A stretch of 64,000 nt of DNA, taken from Lutibacter profundi. Lineage in GTDB: Bacteria; Bacteroidota; Bacteroidia; Flavobacteriales; Flavobacteriaceae. The notes beneath the pieces were generated by a model, which was not told where the DNA came from, made no database searches, and worked only from the letters and a program-made list of their open reading frames with translations. Location of the stretch: NCBI RefSeq assembly GCF_001543325.1, contig NZ_CP013355.1, positions 2,683,501-2,747,500 of the forward strand, in the 5' to 3' direction. Below are positions 42,203 through 50,884 of the stretch, piece by piece. A program made the translations under genes and the position numbers. The stretch's first letter is position 1, and each line of letters begins with the position of its first letter.

Positions 42203-42234
42203 AAAAAAAAACTGCTCTTTTGCAGTTTTTTTTT
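42203..42234 (+). terminator. glnN terminator
   Basis: AAAAAACTGC/GCAGTTTTTT arms with a short T-rich loop, 20 bases after the glnN stop, ending in a T-run. Confidence 0.85.
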
Positions 42235-42734
42235 GATGGTAACATACTTGTTTTTAATCAAAAAAATACAATTTATAACATAAACAGAGTTATCATTTTA
42301 TAAATAAGAGCTTGTGAAATATTAAAATATAAAGCTTACAATAGAATGATTTTGAAAGAGATTATTTCCATTTGTTTATTAAAATGATCCAATTATTACT
42401 TGATACATGTTATTACCCTATTAAAACAGTAGATTATGTAACAAAAGTATCTGTATAGAATAATTTTAAATTACGTAAAAACAGTTACTTATCCTTTGAA
42501 AATACTAAAATGATAATTAATTTAGTGGGAGAAATTATAAATATATAGTATTCATATTTATAGTTTCAGAATCCCCAAGATTAAAAAACTCCACGTTTAA
42601 ACCTCAATTATTTAGTTTCACCCCACTAGTAAACTTATAGAATTAGTTTAGGTTGTTTATTACGTCTTAAATATAGTTCAATTCCTCTATATGTTTACAA
42701 AAAATGAAATTTAGTTTAACTTAAAATTAGTATT
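42235..42734. other. Gene-free leader region of first curlin-like gene
   Basis: Five hundred bases without a gene precede the first curlin-like gene. The 15-base word GTTTAAACCTCAATT at 42595-42609 recurs at the same distance before the second curlin-like gene. No TAnnTTTG box is clear close to the start, so transcription may begin far upstream and give a long leader. Confidence 0.45.
42595..42609 (+). promoter_or_regulatory. Shared 15-base upstream box, copy 1
   Basis: GTTTAAACCTCAATT, identical to 44453-44467, lies 126 bases before the start of the first curlin-like gene (134 bases for the second). It contains the palindrome GTTTAAAC. It may be a regulator site common to both genes or a duplication relic. 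Confidence 0.5.
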
Positions 42735-44054
42735 ATGAAAAAATTAGTAATTAGTGTAGCATTTTTAGTTGCTGCAAGTATGACATTCGCTCAAGGTAAT
42801 AGAAATAATTGTACAGATTGTACAATACCTCAATTAGAATGTTTGGATTGTTCATTTGAACAAATTGAATCAGGGCCACGTGGTGCTGTGATTAACACAA
42901 ACTTGGTAGACCAAGATGGTGTAGATAACGTAGCAATAGTTGACCAATATGGAGATGGAAACTATTCAACTATTAAACAAGATGGGCAAATGAATATGTA
43001 TGGTGGTGTTGGAAACGAAGCTTATGTGAATCAATATGGGGTTAAAAACCATTCAGATATTAAACAAGAAGGTAACTACAATTATGGTATAGTAAATCAA
43101 AAAGGTTTTAAAAATTATGCAAAACAAGACGTTGGTGTAGGTTGGGCTGAGTATAACTTTGCTTTGGCAAACCAAAGAGGAAAAGGAAACACTTCTTTCC
43201 AAAAACAACGTTATGATAACAATGAAGCAGGTGTTGTACAAAGAGGAAAAGAAAACTATGCAGAACAAGATCAAAGCTCAGAAGCAAATATTGTTTGGGG
43301 TAGTACAGCTTGGATACACCAGTTTGGTAAAAAAAATGAAGCAAAACAAACCCAAAGAGGTAGTTATAATTTTGCTTTTTCTTTCCAAATGGGAAGATTT
43401 AATACTTCAAACGAAAACCAAGTATCTGATGCAGGAGGTTTGTCTTCAAATGACTCTTGGACATATCAATATGGCGCTTGGAATTTATCATGTGTATATC
43501 AAGAAGCTACGGGTTCTGGTTACAATTTTTCTGGTGTAGGGCAATGGGGAGAATCTAATGATTCGAATGTAAATCAATTTGCAGATGGAGGTGTCAATTT
43601 CAGTTTGGTTGGACAAGGGTTTCTGTTCGGTGGAAACATGAATGTTTCAGAAGTAAATCAAGTTGCAGAAGATGGAGAAAATTATAGCATTGTTTGGCAA
43701 GCAAATGGTGATTTAAACGAGTCTGTTGTAGATCAAGAAGCACTTTATGGGGCTAATTTAAGTGGTGTTACTCAATTTGGAACTGAAAATATGTCAGGTG
43801 TTACTCAATATGCAGATGGTAATAGCTGGAATGAAAGTCATGTATATCAAGAGGGTTACAATAATTATTCATGTGTAGATCAAAATGCAATAGATGGTTT
43901 CAATATAAGCAATGTTTATCAATGGGGTACTGGTAATCGTTCATTTGTAGATCAAGATGCAATTTCTGCTAGTAATACCAGTGATGTGAATCAAGTAGGT
44001 AATGCAAACCTTTCTTGTGTAACTCAAGTTGGTATAACTGGCACATCATTTTAG
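42735..44054 (+). CDS. Curlin-repeat fibre subunit, CsgA-like (439 aa)
   Basis: A signal peptide (MKKLVISVAFLVAASMTFAQ) is followed by a four-cysteine segment CTDCTIPQLECLDC and then about 18 curlin-type repeats of 20-24 residues. Each repeat alternates Q-x-G-x-x-N with x-S-x-V-x-Q, for example VDQYGDGNYSTIKQDG. This is much longer than E. coli CsgA (151 aa). It should fold into an amyloid beta-solenoid at the cell surface, exported through CsgG. A paralogue follows at 44601, and a terminator lies between them. Three repeat Cys (LSCVYQ, YSCVDQ, LSCVTQ) are shared by both. Confidence 0.85.
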   Translation: MKKLVISVAFLVAASMTFAQGNRNNCTDCTIPQLECLDCSFEQIESGPRGAVINTNLVDQDGVDNVAIVDQYGDGNYSTIKQDGQMNMYGGVGNEAYVNQYGVKNHSDIKQEGNYNYGIVNQKGFKNYAKQDVGVGWAEYNFALANQRGKGNTSFQKQRYDNNEAGVVQRGKENYAEQDQSSEANIVWGSTAWIHQFGKKNEAKQTQRGSYNFAFSFQMGRFNTSNENQVSDAGGLSSNDSWTYQYGAWNLSCVYQEATGSGYNFSGVGQWGESNDSNVNQFADGGVNFSLVGQGFLFGGNMNVSEVNQVAEDGENYSIVWQANGDLNESVVDQEALYGANLSGVTQFGTENMSGVTQYADGNSWNESHVYQEGYNNYSCVDQNAIDGFNISNVYQWGTGNRSFVDQDAISASNTSDVNQVGNANLSCVTQVGITGTSF

Positions 44055-44113
44055 TAGTAACAAACGTATTTAAATAGTATTAAAAATAATAATATTTAAA
44101 TATTAGTAATGAT

Positions 44114-44146
44114 AAGGAGGGGTGAAAGCCTCTCCTTTTTTATTTT
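44114..44146 (+). terminator. Terminator after first curlin-like gene
   Basis: AAGGAGGGG/CCTCTCCTT arms, one G-T pair, loop TGAAAG, then a T-run. It ends the first transcript before the separately controlled second gene. Confidence 0.8.
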
Positions 44147-44600
44147 AGACTCATATTTTATAAAATTGAAGGTGTATTTGTTCTTGTAAAATCACTTAAC
44201 ACTTATTAATATATTACAACATACATTTTGTTAAAACGCTTTAAAACAAGTATTTGCACAGCTTTTTTACGCTGGTTTGTATAACTTGTGTAATATTTGT
44301 TGCATAAATTACTGTTTGTTAAAGAAAACGTACAATTTGCATATTTTTAGAAGTGAAATTTTTATACACAAGAAATAAAAGCTAATTTAGACCTGTGAAA
44401 TAATAAACGAATGGTTTATAATTTTATAAAAATTGCAATTAATTACCCCACAGTTTAAACCTCAATTTTTTCCCCAACATTGTAAGTTTATAAAACTTTT
44501 TAAGTTTTTGTATGCTAGTGTATACGCATAGATGAAGTTTATTTCCCCTATAAATTTATAATAAAAACTAATTAATTACTAATGTTTAAATTTTATTATT
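44147..44600. other. Gene-free leader region of second curlin-like gene
   Basis: About 450 bases without a gene. The 15-base shared box is at 44453-44467. Otherwise it is only loosely similar to the upstream region of the first paralogue, so the two control regions have drifted apart more than the coding starts. Confidence 0.45.
44453..44467 (+). promoter_or_regulatory. Shared 15-base upstream box, copy 2
   Basis: Identical to 42595-42609 and in the same position relative to the next gene start. Confidence 0.5.
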
Positions 44601-46016
44601 ATGAAAAAACAAATTTTATTAGGTGCAGCTTTCTTATTTGCTGCGAGTATGACGTTCGGTCAAACTAATGGTAATCGTGTCGATTGTGACGATTGCTCTA
44701 TACCGCAAGTAGATTGTTTAGATTGTTCAATAGATCAACTTGTTTCAGGACCACGTGGTGCTGATATTAACACAAGTTTAGTAGACCAAGATGGTGTAGG
44801 CAACACAGCAATAGTTGACCAATATGGTGACGGTAACTTTTCTACTGTTAAACAAGATGGGCAAATGAATATGTATGGAGGTGTTGGAAACGAAGCTTAT
44901 GTGGATCAATATGGTGTTAAAAACCATTCAGATATTAAACAAGAAGGTAACTACAATTATGGTGAAGTTTACCAAGAAGGTTTTAAAAATTATGCAAAAC
45001 AAGATGTTGGTGTAGGTTGGGCTGAGTATAATGATGCTTTTGCTCATCAATACGGAGAAGAAAACACTTCATTCCAAAAACAACGTTATGATAATAATAT
45101 GGCGCATGTAGATCAAGAAGGTATAGCAAATTACGCTGAACAAGATCAAAGTTCAGGTGCAAATGGTGCAAATGGTAGTACTGCTTATATTTGGCAATTT
45201 GGTACAGAAAACCAAGCAAAACAAATGCAGAGAGGTAGTGATAATAATGCTGTAGCTATTCAAGAAGGTTTTCAAAATACTTCTAGTGAAGATCAAATGT
45301 CTGATGCAGGTGGTTCTTCTTGGAACAACTCGTATGTAGACCAATGGGGTGCTTGGAATTTATCATGTGTTTATCAAGATGCTACAGGAAGAGGAGCATA
45401 TAATGATTCTTTTGTATGGCAAACAGGTGAAAATAATAGTTCGTTTGTAAACCAATATGCTAGGAGGTTTGGTAGTAATGTTAGTAGTGTTGTTCAGAAT
45501 TGGTTTCTTTATGGTCACGATAATGTTTCAAAAGTAAATCAAGTTGCTATAGCAGGGAGAAATAATAGTGATGTTTGGCAAGAAGGTAGTCACAATATGT
45601 CTGTGGTAGACCAATATGCAGTTAGAAGATCTTCTAATACAAGTTCTGTTTATCAATTCGGAGGAGGAAATACATCTGGTGTTGGCCAATATGCTTCAAG
45701 TGGCGCTTCTAATGAATCAAATGTTATGCAAAGTGGAGCAGGGAATTATTCTGCTGTAAATCAAAATGCTGAAGGTATTGGTAGTTGGAACGATAGTGAT
45801 GTATTTCAAGATGGTTATGATAATTATTCATGTGTAGATCAAAATGCTATTGGAGGTTTTAGTAATATGAGTATTGTTTCTCAGATTGGCGATAATAATC
45901 AATCATTTGTAGATCAAAATGCTATTACGGCTAGTAATACCAGTAATGTGAATCAAATGGGAAATGGAAATTTATCTTGTGTAACCCAAGTAGGAACAAC
46001 AGGTACTCCATTTTAG
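44601..46016 (+). CDS. Curlin-repeat fibre subunit, CsgA-like (471 aa)
   Basis: A close paralogue of the preceding gene: signal peptide MKKQILLGAAFLFAASMTFGQ, cysteine segment DCDDCSIPQVDCLDC, and about 20 curlin-type repeats. The first 160 residues are almost identical to the paralogue (SGPRGA, VDQDGVGNTAIVDQYGDGN, and so on), while the later repeats diverge. It carries the same three repeat cysteines near the end. It probably co-assembles into the fibre. A strong terminator separates it from the assembly genes, which would give more subunit than export machinery. Confidence 0.85.
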   Translation: MKKQILLGAAFLFAASMTFGQTNGNRVDCDDCSIPQVDCLDCSIDQLVSGPRGADINTSLVDQDGVGNTAIVDQYGDGNFSTVKQDGQMNMYGGVGNEAYVDQYGVKNHSDIKQEGNYNYGEVYQEGFKNYAKQDVGVGWAEYNDAFAHQYGEENTSFQKQRYDNNMAHVDQEGIANYAEQDQSSGANGANGSTAYIWQFGTENQAKQMQRGSDNNAVAIQEGFQNTSSEDQMSDAGGSSWNNSYVDQWGAWNLSCVYQDATGRGAYNDSFVWQTGENNSSFVNQYARRFGSNVSSVVQNWFLYGHDNVSKVNQVAIAGRNNSDVWQEGSHNMSVVDQYAVRRSSNTSSVYQFGGGNTSGVGQYASSGASNESNVMQSGAGNYSAVNQNAEGIGSWNDSDVFQDGYDNYSCVDQNAIGGFSNMSIVSQIGDNNQSFVDQNAITASNTSNVNQMGNGNLSCVTQVGTTGTPF

Positions 46017-46055
46017 ATACTATTATTTTATAATTTTTAAAATAAAATAAATAAC

Positions 46056-46083
46056 AAAAAAGGGGGATAATTCCCCCTTTTTT
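46056..46083 (+). terminator. Terminator after second curlin-like gene
   Basis: AAAAAAGGGGG/CCCCCTTTTTT arms around ATAATT. It is only 17 bases before the next ATG, so read-through could act as an expression step-down for the assembly genes. Confidence 0.85.
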
Positions 46084-46100
46084 ATTAAATTTGAGATGAG

Positions 46101-46559
46101 ATGAAAAAGTATAGCTACATAACAGTTGTTTTTTACATAATAATAAGTTTTTGTTATTCAAAAAGTGTTGCTCAAGAAGTGTCTTCAAATTTGAATGAGC
46201 GAAATTACATACTTACTCAAATACAACTAAACAACAATCCTTCATTAATTTTAGAGAATAAAATATATAGTGAAGCGGAATTATCTGCTCAAAATAGTTC
46301 TATAAAGTTAAACCAAATAGGAAATTACAATCAAATAGATATTAAAGCTGATGTAACAGATTCTCAATTGGTAAATCAAATTGGGAACCAAAATAACTAC
46401 ACCTTTATCAATTATTACAACAACACGCCTTCTAATTTTGATATTACGCAACTAGGAAATGCTAATTTTCTTCAAATTTATGGAGAGAATTCAATTATAA
46501 AAAATTTAAAAATTGTACAAAAGTCTAATGCTAAAACGATAATTATCCGTAATTATTAA
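46101..46559 (+). CDS. Small curlin-like protein, CsgB-type nucleator candidate
   Basis: Encodes 152 aa. A signal peptide (to about AQEVSS) is followed by a few imperfect curlin repeats: IKLNQIGNYNQIDIK, SQLVNQIGNQNNYTFI and ITQLGNANFLQIYG. The small size, few repeats and basic C-terminus (KTIIIRNY) resemble the minor subunit CsgB, which nucleates fibre growth on the cell surface. It is the first gene of the assembly operon with csgE, csgF and csgG. The CsgB role is inferred from order and size. Confidence 0.7.
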   Translation: MKKYSYITVVFYIIISFCYSKSVAQEVSSNLNERNYILTQIQLNNNPSLILENKIYSEAELSAQNSSIKLNQIGNYNQIDIKADVTDSQLVNQIGNQNNYTFINYYNNTPSNFDITQLGNANFLQIYGENSIIKNLKIVQKSNAKTIIIRNY

Positions 46560-46573
46560 AATGTATCGATGTT

Positions 46574-47293
46574 TTGAAATCTTCCCACAACAAATTAGTC
46601 CTATTTCTTTTATTTATTAGTACTACCTTCTATTGTACTTCTCAAGAAGTTATTACGGCAAAAATAGTATCAAAAGTTGCAGATAACTTAATTGATATTA
46701 AAGCCATTGCTCAAAATAATGATGAGACGTTTAAAGATGAGTATTCTTATTTGTTATTTTCGTTAAAAAAAGGAGAAGGAGGTAATTTCTCTAAAAACAC
46801 ACAATCTGGTGTTTTTTCTTTAGAATCAAATGAGCAAAAAGTTTTAACTACATTAAAAATTAACATACAGGAAAAAGAGGAATGTAAAGTATATTTTTAT
46901 ATCAGAAAATCTGGAAATCTTATTTCAAAAGATTCTGTTGTAATTGTTGCCGCTGAAAGTGGCGATAAAAAAGTAATAGAAGAGGATGACTTTGAAATTA
47001 AAGGTATTGTTATAGACAATGCAATTACAAAATTAGGAAAAGATTTTCTAGATTACTTTTACCAAGCTTATTTAGTTTCAGGAAACCAATACCCTTTTAT
47101 TATCACAATTAAAGAAAGGCCTTCTTTTGGGAGAAGTAGTATAATAACATTACAAGTAGACGATACAAAAATTATTGAATTTTACTCAAAGCCTGATGAG
47201 GAATACCTTAAAGGGTATGTAAAATCTGCATTACAACGCTTAAAAACATTTGATAAACAACGAAAATTATTATATAAAGATAGAAGAATATAA
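46574..47293 (+). CDS. csgE: CsgE curli assembly protein (TTG start)
   Basis: The start is taken at TTG 46574, which gives the signal peptide MKSSHNKLVLFLLFISTTFYCTSQ in frame. No ATG exists in this frame upstream, and nearby ATGs are out of frame. The CsgE domain is at the C-terminal half: EIKGIVIDNAITKLGKDFLDYFYQAY, FIITIKERPSFGRSSIITLQVDD. The N-terminal 120 residues are an extra domain, absent from E. coli CsgE (129 aa). CsgE forms the periplasmic cap that guides subunits to CsgG. Confidence 0.88.
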   Translation: MKSSHNKLVLFLLFISTTFYCTSQEVITAKIVSKVADNLIDIKAIAQNNDETFKDEYSYLLFSLKKGEGGNFSKNTQSGVFSLESNEQKVLTTLKINIQEKEECKVYFYIRKSGNLISKDSVVIVAAESGDKKVIEEDDFEIKGIVIDNAITKLGKDFLDYFYQAYLVSGNQYPFIITIKERPSFGRSSIITLQVDDTKIIEFYSKPDEEYLKGYVKSALQRLKTFDKQRKLLYKDRRI

Positions 47294-47316
47294 TTATTTT
47301 TTAATACATTTAGAAT

Positions 47317-47727
47317 ATGAAAAAGCTTCAAAAAATTTTCACAGTTATTATTTTTTTAGTCCCTTGTTTTTTATTTTCACAAAATTTGGTTTACAAGCCA
47401 ATAAATCCTTTTTTTGGAGGAGATACCTTTAATTATCAGCAATTATTAGCTGCGGCAAATGCTCAAAATGATTTTGAGGAGGATAATGGTTTTAATTTCA
47501 GTCAGCCAACAGATTTGGAAAATTTTACTGAAAGTTTAAACAGGCAGTTATTAAATTCTATTTCACAAGATTTATTTCAACAACAATTTGGAGATCAAAC
47601 ATTAACAGTTGGAACTTTTGTTTTTGGTAGTTTAGTGGTTGATGTTTCACCAACATCAGGAGGATTATTGATAAATATTTTAGATACCTCCACAGGAGAA
47701 CAAACACAAATTACAATACCTAATTAA
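47317..47727 (+). CDS. csgF: CsgF curli assembly protein
   Basis: Encodes 136 aa with a signal peptide (cleaved near LFSQ), then LVYKPINPFFGGDTFNYQQLLAAANAQN, the CsgF N-terminus that plugs the CsgG pore, and a C-terminal beta region (TVGTFVFGSLVVDVSPTSGGLLINI). Length and motif order agree with E. coli CsgF. It couples secretion to nucleation at the outer face. It is 23 bases after csgE and 21 bases before csgG. Confidence 0.93.
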   Translation: MKKLQKIFTVIIFLVPCFLFSQNLVYKPINPFFGGDTFNYQQLLAAANAQNDFEEDNGFNFSQPTDLENFTESLNRQLLNSISQDLFQQQFGDQTLTVGTFVFGSLVVDVSPTSGGLLINILDTSTGEQTQITIPN

Positions 47728-47748
47728 TATTTAGAAATCCCCGTATTT

Positions 47749-49140
47749 ATGAGAAAGATATACCAAGGTGCTATTTTTTTAATACTGTTATCACTTACAA
47801 GTTGTGGCGCATTTTTTAATCAACCATTTGATACAGGCAAAGCTAGAATTGGTGAAAATACTTCAAGTGAAAGTATTTTAACAGGAATATTACCCGTAAA
47901 AGAAACCGTAGTTGGGGTTTATAAGTTTAGAGATCAAACAGGGCAATACAAACAGGTTGAAAATGGATCTACTTTTAGTACGGCTGTAACTCAAGGAGGA
48001 ACTTCTATTTTGTTAAAATCATTAGAAGAGTCTAAATGGTTTAACCCAATTGAACGTGAAAATATAGGGAATTTATTAAATGAACGCCAAATAATTCGCG
48101 CCACTCGAAAAGAATATGCCAAAAATAGTAAGGATAAGCAAATAACATCAATTCCTCCATTGTTATTTGCAGGGATTATACTTGAAGGAGGTGTAATCTC
48201 TTATGATACAAATATAATAACAGGTGGATCAGGAGCAAGATACTTTGGTGCAGGAGGATCTACTCAATATAGAGAAGATAGAATAACAATTTATTTAAGA
48301 GCTGTTTCTACCTCTAGTGGAAGAATTTTAAAAAATGTATATGTTTCCAAAACAATATTATCACAAGGCATATCTGCTAACTTATTTAGGTATGTTAATT
48401 TAAGAAGGTTGTTGGAAGCCGAAACAGGAGTTACTAAAAATGAACCAGCACAATTGGCGGTTAAAGAGGCAATAGATAAGGCAGTTGAAACATTAATTAT
48501 AGAAGGAATTATTGATGGTTTATGGACTCCAAAAGGAGGAGAACCCATAGTTAATTTAATTAAAGAAAAATATTTAAAAGAAAAAGAAGCGGCAGCTTCA
48601 ACAGTACTGTTAGATAGAAAATTAGAAGATAGAAGAGGTAAAGAAGCTGTGAGTTTATCAACTACTTCCAATCAAATAGCAGGAGATTATTCAAATTCAA
48701 AATCTCATTTAGGAGCTAATTTAGCTTATAAATTTTACTTAAATAAACCTTCATTAAATTTAAATATTGGTGCAGGTTATTTTCAGTTAGAAAATGAACA
48801 AGCTTTTAAAGATGATTTTGTTTCATTTGATGTAAATTTAGAATATAATCTTTTACCATACGACAATGTATCTCCTTTTGTTTACGGGGGTATTGGTACA
48901 ATTTCAGATGTAAATTTTTCAAATTTATTTGTAAAGTTTCAGTATGGAGTAGGAGTAGAATATTTACCGGTAAACAATTTTGGGATTAAAATTTTTGGAG
49001 AGCAAAACCTTTTACTTAGTGATGAACTAGATGGTTTTGTTCAGGGTAAAAGAGATGATTATTATTGGAGAATAGGTGTTGGTTTAAATTTCTATTTAGG
49101 AAAACCATACAAAAAGGTAAAGTCAGTAATTTTTGAATAA
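47749..49140 (+). CDS. csgG: CsgG-type secretion pore with extra C-terminal barrel
   Basis: Encodes 463 aa. Lipobox LTSCG (Cys19). The CsgG domain (about 25-270) includes TVVGVYKFRDQTGQYK, LEESKWFNPIERENIGNLLNERQIIR and ITIYLRAVSTSSGRIL. E. coli CsgG is 277 aa. Here about 180 further residues follow, starting near SKSHLGANLAYKFYL, with alternating beta strands like an OmpW/OMP_b-brl barrel and a terminal aromatic-rich strand. It makes the outer-membrane export channel. The added barrel may anchor or seal it. Confidence 0.93.
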   Translation: MRKIYQGAIFLILLSLTSCGAFFNQPFDTGKARIGENTSSESILTGILPVKETVVGVYKFRDQTGQYKQVENGSTFSTAVTQGGTSILLKSLEESKWFNPIERENIGNLLNERQIIRATRKEYAKNSKDKQITSIPPLLFAGIILEGGVISYDTNIITGGSGARYFGAGGSTQYREDRITIYLRAVSTSSGRILKNVYVSKTILSQGISANLFRYVNLRRLLEAETGVTKNEPAQLAVKEAIDKAVETLIIEGIIDGLWTPKGGEPIVNLIKEKYLKEKEAAASTVLLDRKLEDRRGKEAVSLSTTSNQIAGDYSNSKSHLGANLAYKFYLNKPSLNLNIGAGYFQLENEQAFKDDFVSFDVNLEYNLLPYDNVSPFVYGGIGTISDVNFSNLFVKFQYGVGVEYLPVNNFGIKIFGEQNLLLSDELDGFVQGKRDDYYWRIGVGLNFYLGKPYKKVKSVIFE

Positions 49141-49154
49141 TAAAAAAAATAAAA

Positions 49155-50663
49155 ATGAAAAAAGTATTTAATATTATAATTATACTAACACTAGGTTTAT
49201 TCATAAATTGTAGTGAAGATACCGTTGATTTAGTTGGTGTAGGAACAATTACTGGTAGGGTTGTAGAGTCAAGTAGTTTTAATCCTATTGAGAATGCAAA
49301 AGTATCTTTAAGCCCATCTAATAATACCGTATTTTCAGATGCTGACGGTTATTTTAGGATGGAGGATGTAGAAGCAGGAGATTATTCTGTAAGTGCAACG
49401 AAAGAAAGTTATTTAACTAATTTCCAGCCTGCTACAGTTACCACAGATTTAGAAGTAAATGTTATTTTTGAAATGGATGATGATACAGCATTGAATAGAC
49501 CACCATCTACGCCAGAACTTATTACCCCAATTGATGGTAGTGAAAATCAAGAGCTTTCAATTGAATTGGCTTGGTCTTCAACAGACCCAGATGAAGATAC
49601 AATTACCTACAGATTAGAATTACAAAACGATTTTGATAATAATATTGTGAAAATTGAAGATATTATTGATACAACGTATGTAATATCAGATTTAAAGTAT
49701 GGTGTAAAATATTTTTGGCAAATTGCAGCCAATGACAGTATTAATGCAGAAGTATTAAGTACTATTAGTTCTTTTACAACAAAAGCCGATCCTCAAAACA
49801 GGTATTTTTATGTGCAAAAGGCAGGAAATAATAACAATATAATATTTTCAGCTGGATATAATGAGGCTGAAACATCAGTAGAAAATGTGGTTCAATTAAC
49901 AACCGAAGATGTAAATAGTTGGAGACCTAGAAAAAATCAAGCTTCCAATTTAATTGCCTTTTTAAGAACATCAGATAATGAAACACACTTATTTACAATG
50001 AATCAAAATGGTTCAAATGTATTTCAAGTTACTTCAGCAGTACCTATTGCAGGAGTTGATATGAATGAGATTGATTACTCTTGGTCATCTAACGGAGATA
50101 GGCTATTGTATTCTCATTTTGATAAGCTATATGTAATTAATAAAGATGGTAGTGGTTTGGAACAAATATATCAAACTTTTGACGGAAGTTACATTACAGA
50201 AATTGATTGGAGCAATGATGAAAGTATAATTGCCCTTAAAACAAACAATATTGTAGGATATGAAGTTTCTATTTATACAATTGATATGAATGGAAGTATA
50301 GTAACAACAGTACTTTCTGGAGTAACAGGAGCAGCTGGTGGTTTAAATTTATCTATAGATAATAATTTGTTAGTGTATACCTACGATGTTTCAGGATATG
50401 AAAATGCAAATAACAGACAATTAGAAACACATATTTTTGTTTATGATTTTGCTACTTCGGTTGCTACAGATATATCAGCCTCTAATATTGTTTCAGGAAC
50501 CAATGATTTAGATCCAAGAATATCTCCAGATGAGGCTCAGGTTATTTTTGTGAATACTTCAAATGATGGTATTTCAGTTAAAAATATTTTTAGAATGGAT
50601 ATTAGTGACGGAAGTAATAGAACGCAACTTTTTACAAATGCTTTTATGCCAGATTGGGAATAA
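49155..50663 (+). CDS. Lipoprotein with CarboxypepD_reg, FN3-like and PD40 propeller domains
   Basis: Encodes 502 aa. Lipobox LFINC (Cys near 16). Domains: a CarboxypepD_reg-like strand set (TGRVVESSSFNPIENAKVSL to YFRMEDVEAGDY), an FN3-like part (PELITPIDGSENQELSIELAWSSTDPDEDTITYRL) and TolB-type PD40 repeats (LFTMNQNGSNVFQVTS, DYSWSSNGDRLLYS, IDWSNDESIIA). It is the last gene of the csg operon. It may anchor or organise the fibre at the surface; the function is unknown. Confidence 0.78.
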   Translation: MKKVFNIIIILTLGLFINCSEDTVDLVGVGTITGRVVESSSFNPIENAKVSLSPSNNTVFSDADGYFRMEDVEAGDYSVSATKESYLTNFQPATVTTDLEVNVIFEMDDDTALNRPPSTPELITPIDGSENQELSIELAWSSTDPDEDTITYRLELQNDFDNNIVKIEDIIDTTYVISDLKYGVKYFWQIAANDSINAEVLSTISSFTTKADPQNRYFYVQKAGNNNNIIFSAGYNEAETSVENVVQLTTEDVNSWRPRKNQASNLIAFLRTSDNETHLFTMNQNGSNVFQVTSAVPIAGVDMNEIDYSWSSNGDRLLYSHFDKLYVINKDGSGLEQIYQTFDGSYITEIDWSNDESIIALKTNNIVGYEVSIYTIDMNGSIVTTVLSGVTGAAGGLNLSIDNNLLVYTYDVSGYENANNRQLETHIFVYDFATSVATDISASNIVSGTNDLDPRISPDEAQVIFVNTSNDGISVKNIFRMDISDGSNRTQLFTNAFMPDWE

Positions 50664-50685
50664 TAAAATGTTTACAATATAAGAA

Positions 50686-50818
50686 AATAGACTGTCTGAA
50701 AGATAATAAATTCGTCATTCTGAATTTATTTCAGAATCCCATCAAGTTGATTATCAATTATTATGGGAACCTGAATCAAGTTCAGGTTGGCGTAAATAAC
50801 ACTTTTTAGACAGCTTCC
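50686..50818. repeat. Nested palindromic intergenic repeat
   Basis: Outer arms GACTGTCT (about 50690) and AGACAGC (about 50810) enclose inner palindromes TCTGAATTTATTTCAGA and AACCTGAATCAAGTTCAGGTT. This is the same family as at 5352, 5755 and 31199. It may also terminate the csg operon. Confidence 0.65.
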
Positions 50819-50850
50819 TTTTTATGTTTCACTATATGAAAAAGAAAATC

Positions 50851-50858
50851 TACTTTTG
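50851..50858 (+). promoter_or_regulatory. -7 box for purM
   Basis: TACTTTTG matches TAnnTTTG, 26 bases before the ATG of purM. Confidence 0.55.
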
Positions 50859-50884
50859 CATAAAGAACATAACCAAAGTTTGAA

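Noticed and set aside
43053..43539. Several frames inside the curlin-like genes on both strands
   Set aside because: They arise from the repeated Gln/Asn/Gly codons of the curlin repeats; the main frame has a signal peptide and continuous repeats.
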